The notes beneath the pieces are model-generated. The model was given only the letters and a program-made list of their open reading frames with translations. It was not told the origin of the DNA and searched no databases. Positions 7,271 to 15,200 of a stretch of 33,677 bases of DNA are shown one piece after another (positions within the stretch are counted from its first letter, which is position 1; every line of letters starts with the position of its first letter). Source of the DNA: Actinomyces massiliensis 4401292 (lineage in GTDB: Bacteria > Actinomycetota > Actinomycetes > Actinomycetales > Actinomycetaceae); the NCBI RefSeq assembly GCF_000269805.1, contig NZ_JH711481.1:1-33677 (forward strand). Reading direction: 5' to 3'. The translations under genes and the position numbers were made by a program.

Positions 7271-8055
7271 GCTTGCCTCCTGAATGCTCCGGATACCCAC
7301 CAGACGCCGAGTATCAGTCCGATCGCCAGCCAGGCCAGCGCCTCCCAGCCCTCATCACCCGGGGTGAGGCCGCTAAGAAGGGCACGGTTCGTATCAATCA
7401 TCACCGAGAACGGCATGTGCCTGATAATCGGCTCCAGCCAGTCGGGCAGGGCGGCGATGGGGATGAATGCAGTGGACAGCATCAGCAGCGGCATCTCGAC
7501 GCCCTGGATCAGACCGGCCGTCTGAACGGGATGATGAGATCTCAGTGCCAGCCCGCAGAAGGCGAGCACCAGGACCTGCCCCATCAGCAGCGCGGTGAGG
7601 CATGACAGCAGAAGACCACCGACGCTGTCGGGTTTCGCGCCGCAGATAAGACCGATGACCACGATCGCCCCCACCGACAGCAACGCGCGCAGCAGGTCGG
7701 TGATCATTCGTCCGCCCACGGCCACCATGGCCCGGATGGGCATGGCCCGCAGACGGGCGAGTAGTCCGCTCTCCATGTCCACGGCCAGCGCCATTGACGA
7801 GCCGCCGGCGGTGAACATCACCGCCTGGAACATCGAGGCCGCCGTCAGGAACAACGCGTAGTCGAATCCCGACGCGCTGGCCGCATGCCCGAACACGATC
7901 CAGAAGGCGAGCATCGACATCCCGGGAATCACCAGTGCGGACACCAGGGAGGCGCTGTTGCGGCGAAGACGGAGGTTGTTGCGCTGCACGGCCCCCGCAA
8001 GGGCACGCGCGCTCGACGGTCTCCTGTCGGTGACCCGCTGCGCGAAGACCGTCAT
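7267..8055 (-). CDS. ABC-2 type transporter permease (exporter subunit 1)
   Basis: A 262-residue DrrB-like membrane protein with about six transmembrane segments (LVSALVIPGMSMLAFWIVFG, LFLTAASMFQAVMF, SVGAIVVIGLICG, LLSCLTALLMGQVLVLAFCGLA and others). The MESGLLARLRAMPI segment is the conserved cytoplasmic coupling motif of ABC-2 permeases. The start overlaps the ATPase stop as ATGA (8055/8052) and the stop overlaps the next permease start (7267-7270). All three exporter subunits are therefore translationally coupled, consistent with one complex. Confidence 0.88.
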   Translation of the reverse strand: MTVFAQRVTDRRPSSARALAGAVQRNNLRLRRNSASLVSALVIPGMSMLAFWIVFGHAASASGFDYALFLTAASMFQAVMFTAGGSSMALAVDMESGLLARLRAMPIRAMVAVGGRMITDLLRALLSVGAIVVIGLICGAKPDSVGGLLLSCLTALLMGQVLVLAFCGLALRSHHPVQTAGLIQGVEMPLLMLSTAFIPIAALPDWLEPIIRHMPFSVMIDTNRALLSGLTPGDEGWEALAWLAIGLILGVWWVSGAFRRQA

Positions 8056-9092
8056 GATCCGTTCTCCTCAGCCGACTCGACAGAGCCGGCGGAGTCGGCA
8101 GAGCCGGCATCGGATGCGAAGGCCGTACCGAGGAACACGTCATCCAGGGATGGCGGGGTCAGGGAGACCGAGACGACCTCAAGACCCGCGGAGGTGATCG
8201 CCCGGGTGGCCGAGACGAGGTCCTCTGTGCCGCCATGAGCGACGAATGAGACCTCCAGCGCGTCGACCGTGAAATCGTCATGCGGGTGGCCGAGCGCCCC
8301 GGGGAGAACGCTCTCGGCGACTCGCCGGGCCAGCGTCGCGTCGTCAAGCGCGATCCTGCAGATCGGCGCGCCGAACCGGCGTCGCAGCTCGGAGGGAGAT
8401 CCCTGCGAGACCTTGCGGCCCTCGCGCAGGACGACGATGTCGTCGGACAGGCGCTCCGCCTCATCAAGGTACTGCGTCGTGAGCAGGATGGCAACGCCCT
8501 GGCCCCGCAGCTCCTCGACCATCTCCCACAACTCCCGGCGCGACAGCGGGTCGAGGCCCGTCGTGGGCTCATCGAGGAACAGCAGCTGCGGTTCGACGAT
8601 CAGCGAGGCCGCGATGTCGAGCCGCCGCCTCATGCCCCCGGAGTACTTGGCCGCGCGCTGGTCGCCCGCATCCGCGAGCCGGAACCTGTCCAGCAGCTCA
8701 TCCGCGCGCTCGGCGGCAGCGGCCCGCCCGAAGCCGTTGAGGCGCGCGAAGAAGACGAGGTTCTCCTTGCCGGTCAGCTCCCCGTCAACGGCGGCGAACT
8801 GACCGGTCAGGGAGATGTGCCGGCGCACTTGTCTGGGCTGGGACACGACATCCGCACCGCACACGGTGATCGTCCCCGAGGTGGGCTTCATCAGTGTGGA
8901 GGCGATATTCACCAACGTCGTCTTGCCGGCGCCATTGGCTCCCAGCAGCGAGACCACCTGAGCGGGGCGGACGTCGAAGCTGAGGCCCTTGAGCACTTCC
9001 TTGGCCTTGGTGCCTTTGCCGAAGGTCTTGCAGAGATCGCGCACGCGCAGCGCGACTTCATTCGATGAGGGGATTGCGTCGGGGTCGGACAT
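8052..9092 (-). CDS. DrrA-like ABC exporter ATP-binding protein
   Basis: A 346-residue ATPase of the daunorubicin-resistance (DrrA) subfamily. It shows Walker A GANGAGKTT, the signature SGGMRRRLDIA, Walker B LLFLDEPTTGLDP with the catalytic Glu, the switch region ILLTTQYLDEAE, and the DrrA-type C-terminal domain ending in PSLDDVFLGTAF. A repetitive tail (DAGSADSAGSVESAEENGS) comes from a 9-bp repeat at 8074-8109. The start at 9092 is chosen because GGAAGGA lies just upstream and the following residues lead directly into the nucleotide-binding domain. An iron-box-like site lies about 100 bp upstream, making this the first gene of a second iron-regulated unit. Siderophore export is inferred from context. 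Confidence 0.92.
   Translation of the reverse strand: MSDPDAIPSSNEVALRVRDLCKTFGKGTKAKEVLKGLSFDVRPAQVVSLLGANGAGKTTLVNIASTLMKPTSGTITVCGADVVSQPRQVRRHISLTGQFAAVDGELTGKENLVFFARLNGFGRAAAAERADELLDRFRLADAGDQRAAKYSGGMRRRLDIAASLIVEPQLLFLDEPTTGLDPLSRRELWEMVEELRGQGVAILLTTQYLDEAERLSDDIVVLREGRKVSQGSPSELRRRFGAPICRIALDDATLARRVAESVLPGALGHPHDDFTVDALEVSFVAHGGTEDLVSATRAITSAGLEVVSVSLTPPSLDDVFLGTAFASDAGSADSAGSVESAEENGS
8074..8109. repeat. In-frame 9-bp tandem repeat, 4 copies
   Basis: GACTCGACA, GAGCCGGCG, GAGTCGGCA and GAGCCGGCA form a degenerate 9-bp array at the 3' end of the exporter ATPase gene. It encodes the Ala/Ser/Gly-rich C-terminal tail, outside the conserved domain, so copy number could vary without loss of frame. 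Confidence 0.65.
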
Positions 9093-9184
9093 GTACGTTC
9101 CTTCCAACATATGCGCAGGGGAGACAGGGTCAGGGAGGGGAGCTGGCAGCAGCCTCGTCATGCGGGCGCGTGCCAAGAACAGCA

Positions 9185-9213
9185 AATATCTTAGCTTAGA
9201 CTTACCTGGGCAA
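9185..9213 (-). promoter_or_regulatory. Iron-box (DtxR/IdeR-like) promoter of the exporter operon
   Basis: TTAGCTTAGACTTACCTGG at 9191-9209 matches the DtxR/IdeR consensus TTAGGTTAGGCTAACCTAA at 14 of 19 positions by my count. On the minus strand it lies between a -35-like TTGCCC (9208-9213) and a -10-like GATATT (9185-9190) with a 17-bp spacer, so a bound repressor would block the promoter. It is about 100 bp upstream of the exporter ATPase ATG and overlaps the 3' end of the ECF ATPase gene. The match is visible in the sequence; iron-dependent repression is inferred from the family consensus. Confidence 0.7.
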
Positions 9214-10710
9214 TTCAAGTGCTTCGGGCCCATCACCGGCGAGGAACTTCACCGCGCGGCGCAGCACGTCGCCGTCACAGGGCTCGGCGATCGCCGCCTC
9301 GCCCTCGTCGATGAGCAGCAGGAAGTCACAGCACTCGGCCAGCAGCTCGACGTCGTGGGTCACCACGAGAACGGTCCTGCCCTGCCGGGCGAGGTCCTCC
9401 AGCTGCAGGGCGACCTGCTTCATGTGGCGCAGGTCCAGACCGCTCGTGGGCTCGTCGAAGACGATCACCTCACGACCGCACACCAGCGCCGATGCGATGG
9501 CCACGCGTTGGCGCTCGCCCCCTGACAGGGACATCGGATGGCGCTCGCGCTTGTCCTCGAGGTTGAGCGCCGCCAGAACCTCGGTGATATGCGTCTGACG
9601 CTCACCACCGGCATCGGCCCCGATCGCCACGTCGGCGTCGACGCTCTCGCCGAACAGCTGATGGTTGACGTCCTGCATCACGAGGTAGGAGTGCCGCAGG
9701 CGCTGCTTGGGCCTGGACAGCTCGGCGCCCGCCAGGCGTAGGGCCCCCCTCGATCGCGGCTCCAGGCCCGTCAGCGAACGCACGAAGGTGGTCTTGCCCG
9801 CGCCGTTGCGCCCCACGACGCCGATCACCTGGGCCTCGGGCAGCACCAGGTGCTCGATGTCCATGGCGAGACGGGGCGCCTTCGGATACCGGAAGGCGAA
9901 GGAGTCCACGACCACCTCACCGACCACCTCACCGGCGCCGGTCGCGGGAGCGCCGACGGGCTCGGGAACCGGATGGGTGGACCGGAGCCCGAGTTCCTGC
10001 AGGTCGTGGTCGTTCAGGGAGCGGAACTGCTCACCGGTGAACTCCCGGCCGATGCGGCCGCGGTCCATGTAGACGACCCGATCGACCAGATCCGCGAGGT
10101 AGTACAGGCGATGCTCGGCGACCATCACCGTGTGCCCCTGCTGCTTCCACCGGGCCACGATCTCCCGCAACTCGCCGATGGCAGCCATATCAAGATTCGA
10201 GGAGGGCTCGTCCAGCAGGAGCACGTGAGGCTGCATGGCGGCCACGGCCGCACATGCCACCTTCTGCTTCTGCCCCCCGGACAACTCGACGAGTTGCCTG
10301 CGGACCAGATCCTCCATGCTGAACTCCCGGGCGACCTCGGCGATGCGCTGCTCGATCCGGGCCGGCTCCACCCCCAGGTTCTCGCATCCGAAGGCCAGCT
10401 CGCTGGTCACATCAAGGGTGAAGAACTGGGACTTGGGGTTCTGGAACACCGACCCGACGGTCTGAGCGATGTCGTGGGCCTCGGCGTTGATGATCGGCTG
10501 GGAGTCGAGCAGCACCTCACCCGAGATCCGGGCGTCGAAGAAATATCGCGCCACGCCGTTGAGGAGTCGCAGCAGGCTGGTCTTGCCGCAGCTCGACTCC
10601 CCGCACAGCAGGACCAGCTCACCGCGGTCCACCTGCAGGTTCATGTCGAGGAGCACCGGTTCGGCGGAATCCTGGCCGTAGGACATCGTCACGTTGCGCA
10701 ACTCGATCAT
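9202..10710 (-). CDS. ECF transporter fused double ATPase (A-A' subunit)
   Basis: A 502-residue protein with two ABC ATPase domains in tandem, as in fused energy-coupling-factor ATPases. Domain 1 has Walker A GESSCGKTS, signature LSGGQKQKVA and Walker B HVLLLDEPSSNLD. Domain 2 has GRNGAGKTT, LSGGERQRVA and VIVFDEPTSGLD. A Gly/Pro/Val linker joins them near residues 250-265. The Q-loops (FQNPKSQFFT and MQDVNHQLFGE) are of the ECF/CbiO type. The start at 10710 (MIELRNVTMSYG) forms an ATGA overlap with the T-component stop and is preferred to a longer frame. Clustering with S and T genes makes this a dedicated (group I) ECF transporter. Its stop codon overlaps the exporter operon's iron box. Confidence 0.92.
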   Translation of the reverse strand: MIELRNVTMSYGQDSAEPVLLDMNLQVDRGELVLLCGESSCGKTSLLRLLNGVARYFFDARISGEVLLDSQPIINAEAHDIAQTVGSVFQNPKSQFFTLDVTSELAFGCENLGVEPARIEQRIAEVAREFSMEDLVRRQLVELSGGQKQKVACAAVAAMQPHVLLLDEPSSNLDMAAIGELREIVARWKQQGHTVMVAEHRLYYLADLVDRVVYMDRGRIGREFTGEQFRSLNDHDLQELGLRSTHPVPEPVGAPATGAGEVVGEVVVDSFAFRYPKAPRLAMDIEHLVLPEAQVIGVVGRNGAGKTTFVRSLTGLEPRSRGALRLAGAELSRPKQRLRHSYLVMQDVNHQLFGESVDADVAIGADAGGERQTHITEVLAALNLEDKRERHPMSLSGGERQRVAIASALVCGREVIVFDEPTSGLDLRHMKQVALQLEDLARQGRTVLVVTHDVELLAECCDFLLLIDEGEAAIAEPCDGDVLRRAVKFLAGDGPEALELPR

Positions 10711-11474
10711 GCCACTGACGTCCTTCCCATGATCATGATGACCAGACACGCGCTCAGCAGTCCGATGAGCACGCCGTCCGCGGCCCGGAACCCGATGGTG
10801 CAGATGGTCGTCCTCCTGCGCCCGGACCCCAGCGCCCTGGTCACAGCGGACATGGACAGCTCGTTGCCGATGCTGACGACCGAGACCAGCAGGGGCACGA
10901 AACGGTACTCCAGCATCGCGACCGGATTGCGGAGACCCGAGATGCCGCGCATCCGCATCGCCGTCTTGATATCGCGGTACTCCTCCCCGATGGTCGGGAA
11001 GAAGCGGAAGATGATGGCCGCCGGGATCGTCAGCACATCGGGACAGCGCATGCGCTGCATCGCGGCGATGAACTCACTGGCAGAAGTGGTGCGCAGGGTG
11101 TACCAGCAACAGGTCGTGCCTGGCAGGATGAGCGAGAGTCCACCCAGCCAGGCCAGCAGGATGCCGAGAACTCCGTTATCCCAGTTGCCTGACTGCGTGA
11201 ATCGCCACACCAGCTGCGGCACTCCGGCCATGATCGCGTAGCTCACCGCGTAGCGCAGCCCGGCGACCACCAGTCCCGAGGCCATGAACAAGATGCAGGG
11301 CAGAGCGATCAGGAACCAGCGCATTCCTGCGCCGACGCTCGTCCCGGTGCCCGACGGGGACAGGAGAATCCCGGAGACGACCAGCACGACCAGCACCTTG
11401 GTACGAGGGTCCAGCTGCAGTCCTGCGGTCCGTCTCCCCAAACCCGGCAGGGTCGGCGGCATCATCGGCGGCAT
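10707..11474 (-). CDS. ECF transporter transmembrane (T) component
   Basis: A 255-residue membrane protein of the CbiQ/EcfT family. LDPRTKVLVVLVVSGILL starts the first membrane segment in the typical way. The cytoplasmic coupling region contains two Ala-Arg-Gly-like motifs in degenerate form: AAMQRMRCP (position of the first A-R-x motif) and TAMRMRGI (the second). Between them IIFRFFPTIGEEYRDIKTAM is typical of EcfT. The start at 11474 overlaps the S-component stop as TGATG, indicating coupled translation; a longer frame adds only antisense sequence. It would couple ATP hydrolysis by the double ATPase to the S component. Confidence 0.88.
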   Translation of the reverse strand: MPPMMPPTLPGLGRRTAGLQLDPRTKVLVVLVVSGILLSPSGTGTSVGAGMRWFLIALPCILFMASGLVVAGLRYAVSYAIMAGVPQLVWRFTQSGNWDNGVLGILLAWLGGLSLILPGTTCCWYTLRTTSASEFIAAMQRMRCPDVLTIPAAIIFRFFPTIGEEYRDIKTAMRMRGISGLRNPVAMLEYRFVPLLVSVVSIGNELSMSAVTRALGSGRRRTTICTIGFRAADGVLIGLLSACLVIMIMGRTSVA

Positions 11475-12097
11475 CAGACGATGCCCGCACGGCGGAAGTG
11501 CTTGTTGAAGATCCGCTGCCCGAGCAGACCGCCGAGGATCCCGCACAGGAAGGTGCCGACGATGATGACCGCGAACAACCAGCTCATGTGCCCGATCTCC
11601 GTCAGACCCTGCAGGTAGTCGTCCCCGTACCTGCCCTTGACGTCGGAAGCCAGATAGCTCTCCGTCGCGAAGAACAGCGGGATGTAGGTGGCCGTCGAGG
11701 TCAGCGACATCAGGGCATAGGCGATCACGCTGCGCTTGGCGCTCGTGTAGCCGCCGGTGTACAGCACGAACTCCCCAATCAGGGCCATGATCACGCCGCT
11801 GACGAGGACGAAGGGGCCGAGCCCCAGGAGGATGCTCACCAGACCGGTCAGGATCTCGAACACGAGCAGCATGCCCGGTTTGCGGACCTTGGAGAAGAAC
11901 AGCATCATCGGGATGCCCAGGATGATCGCTTGCAGCGGGGTGATCATCACGTAGGTGATGGGCGTGATGCCGATGAAGGCGATGATCACCCCGACCACCA
12001 TGTTGATGACGAAGAAGATGCCGATCGTCATGAAGTCGACGATGGTCATCCGTCGGTTCGGCTGGGCGGTCGTCTGTTCCTGCGGTGTCTGACTCAT
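11474..12097 (-). CDS. ECF transporter substrate-binding (S) component, MptD/MptS-like
   Basis: A 207-residue, strongly hydrophobic protein with about six membrane segments (for example FMTIGIFFVINMVVGVIIAF, LVSILLGLGPFVLVSGVIM, LFAVIIVGTFLCGILGGLLG). It resembles the MptD/MptS family of predicted ECF S components. AAGGAGC precedes the ATG by a few bases. It is the first of three coupled ECF genes, 105 bp after NRPS1 in the same direction. S components bind the substrate and set specificity. In this position the ferric siderophore, or a metal-related cofactor, is the likely cargo. The family call is from sequence character and the cargo is inferred. Confidence 0.8.
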   Translation of the reverse strand: MSQTPQEQTTAQPNRRMTIVDFMTIGIFFVINMVVGVIIAFIGITPITYVMITPLQAIILGIPMMLFFSKVRKPGMLLVFEILTGLVSILLGLGPFVLVSGVIMALIGEFVLYTGGYTSAKRSVIAYALMSLTSTATYIPLFFATESYLASDVKGRYGDDYLQGLTEIGHMSWLFAVIIVGTFLCGILGGLLGQRIFNKHFRRAGIV

Positions 12098-12120
12098 GAC
12101 TGCTCCTTACTCTTTCTTTC

Positions 12121-12146
12121 TCTTGTTCTCTCTTGTTCTCTTGCCG
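12121..12146. repeat. Pyrimidine-rich 10-bp repeat between NRPS1 and ECF S gene
   Basis: TCTTGTTCTC occurs twice in tandem at 12121-12140, preceded by related TTTC repeats from about 12111 and followed by TTGCC. On the transcribed strand this is a purine-rich leader (GAGAACAAGA repeats) just upstream of the ECF S-component ribosome binding site. It may act as extra ribosome standby sequence, or may be simple slippage. Confidence 0.55.
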
Positions 12147-12202
12147 GGCTCAGGAAGCTGGTGATGGCGGGGACCGGCGGGGCGGATTCACGACGCAGCG
12201 CA

Positions 12203-15200
12203 TTAGATCTCGCCCTCGTCGACGTCTTCTCCGACGCTGTCAGCGATGTGGTCGGACAGCCGGCGCACCGTCGGATAGCCGAAAACGTCGCGAATGCTGA
12301 TCTGCACGGACATCTCCCGCCGGATCGAGTTGGCCAGGTGCACGGCCGTCAGCGAATCGCCTCCGATCCCGAAGAAGTCGTCATCGATGCTGATCTCCTC
12401 GACCTCCAGCATCGACCGCAGCATCCCGAGGATACGGGCATCGCGTTCGTTGCGGGGACCCTCGACGGCAACTGGGTTCTGCACCGCCGCGGTACGCAGG
12501 CGATCCCTGTCGATCTTCCCGTTCCAGGTGCGCGGCAGGTCGTCGAGGACGACGGTCGTGCGCGGCTGCATGTACTGCGGCAGCGCACTGCCGAGATGCT
12601 CGGCCAGCCCCTCGGGGGTGAACCCGTCATTCGCCACCACGTGGAGCACGATGCCCTTGTCGATAGTGGCCGCGCAGTCCCGCACCGTCGGCAGCCTGCG
12701 GGCGACCGATTCGATCTCGCCGAGCTCTATGCGGTAGCCATTGACCTTGACCTGGCCATCGTTGCGTCCCAGGAAGATGATGTTGCCGTCACGGCCGTAC
12801 ATGGCCCGGTCGCCGGTGCGGTACAGCCGCTCCCCGGTGCGAGGATGCGTGATGAACGAGTGAGCCGTCTTGGCCGGGTCGTTCCAGTAGCCCGTCGCCA
12901 GGCCACGACCGGCGATGTGAAGATCTCCGGGCACCAGGTCAGGACGGTCATCCAGACTGGAGTCGAGGACGTACATCCGTTGGTTGGTCAGGGGCCTGCC
13001 GTAGGGAACACTGGCGCTGCGGGCATCATCCGCGGAGATCTCGTACCAGTTCGACCAGATCGATGCCTCGGTGGCGCCACCGGACCCGTACACGGCACAG
13101 TTGCTGAAGCACTTCTCCGCGCGCACCGCGACGTCCACGGGGATCCAATCCCCGCTGAGCAGCACCGCCCTGATGCTGCGGTCGACCGGCCCCCGAGCGG
13201 ACAGGTTCTCTATGTGCTCTATGTGCTCTATGTGCTCTATGTGCTCGAGATACATTGAGAAGAACGCGGGGACCGAGTTCCACAGGGTGACCCGATGGGT
13301 CTGCACCATCTCCCACCAGTGCTCCGGGTCGTGCCGCCCCTGCCCGGAGGGCAGCACGAGAGCGGCCCCGCGGGCGAACATGCCGAACATGTCGTAGACC
13401 GACAGGTCGAAGTTCAACTGCGACAGGGCCAGCACCCTGTCCGTGGGCTGCACGTCCAGGCGCTCGTTGACGTCCAGGATCGTATTGACCGCCGCCCCAT
13501 GGGTGATGGCCACGCCCTTCGGGGCACCGGTGGTGCCCGAGGTGTAGATGACGTAGGCCAGGGCGTCCGGACCGGGAGCTGCGGCCACAGGACCTGCCGG
13601 GACCGACGGGTCCTCCGGGTCGCGGTCGGCCTCAGAGGCTGGGGAGCCGGCCGGATCCGCTGTGACGACAACGGTGGCTGCACTGGCAGCACTGGCAGCA
13701 GTGATAACGGTGCACTCCCGCTCCACCTCGCGGGGCGCCTCGCCGTCGTCATCGACCAGCACCACGCGGGCGCCCGCATCGCGGATGATCCCGAGGTTGC
13801 GGGCCGGCGGGTGGTCGATGCTCAGCGGCAGGTAGGCGCACCCGGCCTTCAGGACACCGATGACCGCACTGATCTGGCGGGCGGACTTGCCCATGAGGAT
13901 GCCGACCAGGCCCCCCGGCCCGGGGTCGGCGGCGAGCACCAGCTCCGCCCAGCGGTCGGACTCCTCATCCAGCTCCGAGTAGGTCAGGCTCCTGGTGGCA
14001 TCGACGACCGCCACCCGATCGGGGTGGGCGCGCGCCCCCGCCAGATAGAGGTCGAGCAGTGTCCGCTCCCCATCGGGCAGGACCCGGTCGGTGTCGTTCA
14101 ACTCGGTGATAGCGGCCTCGTTGAAGGAGGACGCGACCGTCGTGGTCGTCGCCCGCCACAGGTCCGGGGCGCCCGCCAGGTCCTCGATCGCCGCGACCAG
14201 GGCGCGGAACATCTCATCAACCATCCCGGAGGGGAAGATCGCCTCCACGGCATCCATGTTCAGCATCAGCCCGCCATGGTGCTCATAGACCTGGAGATCC
14301 ATCCAGACCTGCGGGGTCTGCGACAGGCCGTAGTCGATGACGCCCAGGTAGGGGCTGTCGTCATCGGTGTGCTCGACGACGCCCAGGCCGCAGGTGAACA
14401 CCACGGGCATGGTCACCTGCGCCCTGCGCTGCTTGTTGAGCATCCTCTCCACGGCCACGCCCGAGACGCTCGCGTGGGAGAGGTTGCTGAACATCCGCCG
14501 CTGTAGTGCCTTGGCCCGGTCCCGGAACGTCACGGCGCACCGGGTGTCCGCGCTGAGAATCGACAGACTGGTGAAGTCGCCGACGATGGCGTCGACCTCG
14601 GGCGCGAAACGGGTCCTGTCGAACTGAGTCAGGTTGATGCTCAGCCCCGGCTCCTCGCTGTAGCGCGCCAGCACCTCGGCATACACCTCGGCGAGGAACA
14701 CCGCGTCGGTCAGCCCCTCGTCCCGGATGCGTCGCTTGGCCGCCCGCCACAGCTCCGCGGACACGAGGGCCTCGTGCCTGACGAACTCGGAGGAGCCCGC
14801 CGGGTCGAGCCCGGAGACCGGCAGCTGGGGCGCGGGATGGATCGACTCCAGGGAGGACTCCCAGTAGGCGAGATCCCTCGCATGGGTCTCGCTGCGCGCC
14901 AACTCGGCGCTCGCCTCGACGTAGTCCTTGAAGGAGTACGGCAAGTACGGCAGTGCGTCGGTCAGGGATGTCGGGGAGGCCGGGGAGTCGGCCCCGTGCT
15001 CGTAGACCCGCTTCCACTCCCGGAAGAGACGGAACATGCTCCAGCCGTCGATGAACAGATTGTCGAAGCTCAGGAGCAGGCGCCCACCATCCGCGCGATC
15101 GACGTACCGGATGTCGAAACAGGGCCACTGCGTCGGGTCGAACCGCTGGTGGGACATCTCGTCACGAGCCGCCGCCACCCGCTGGTCGCCGTCAGGCGCG

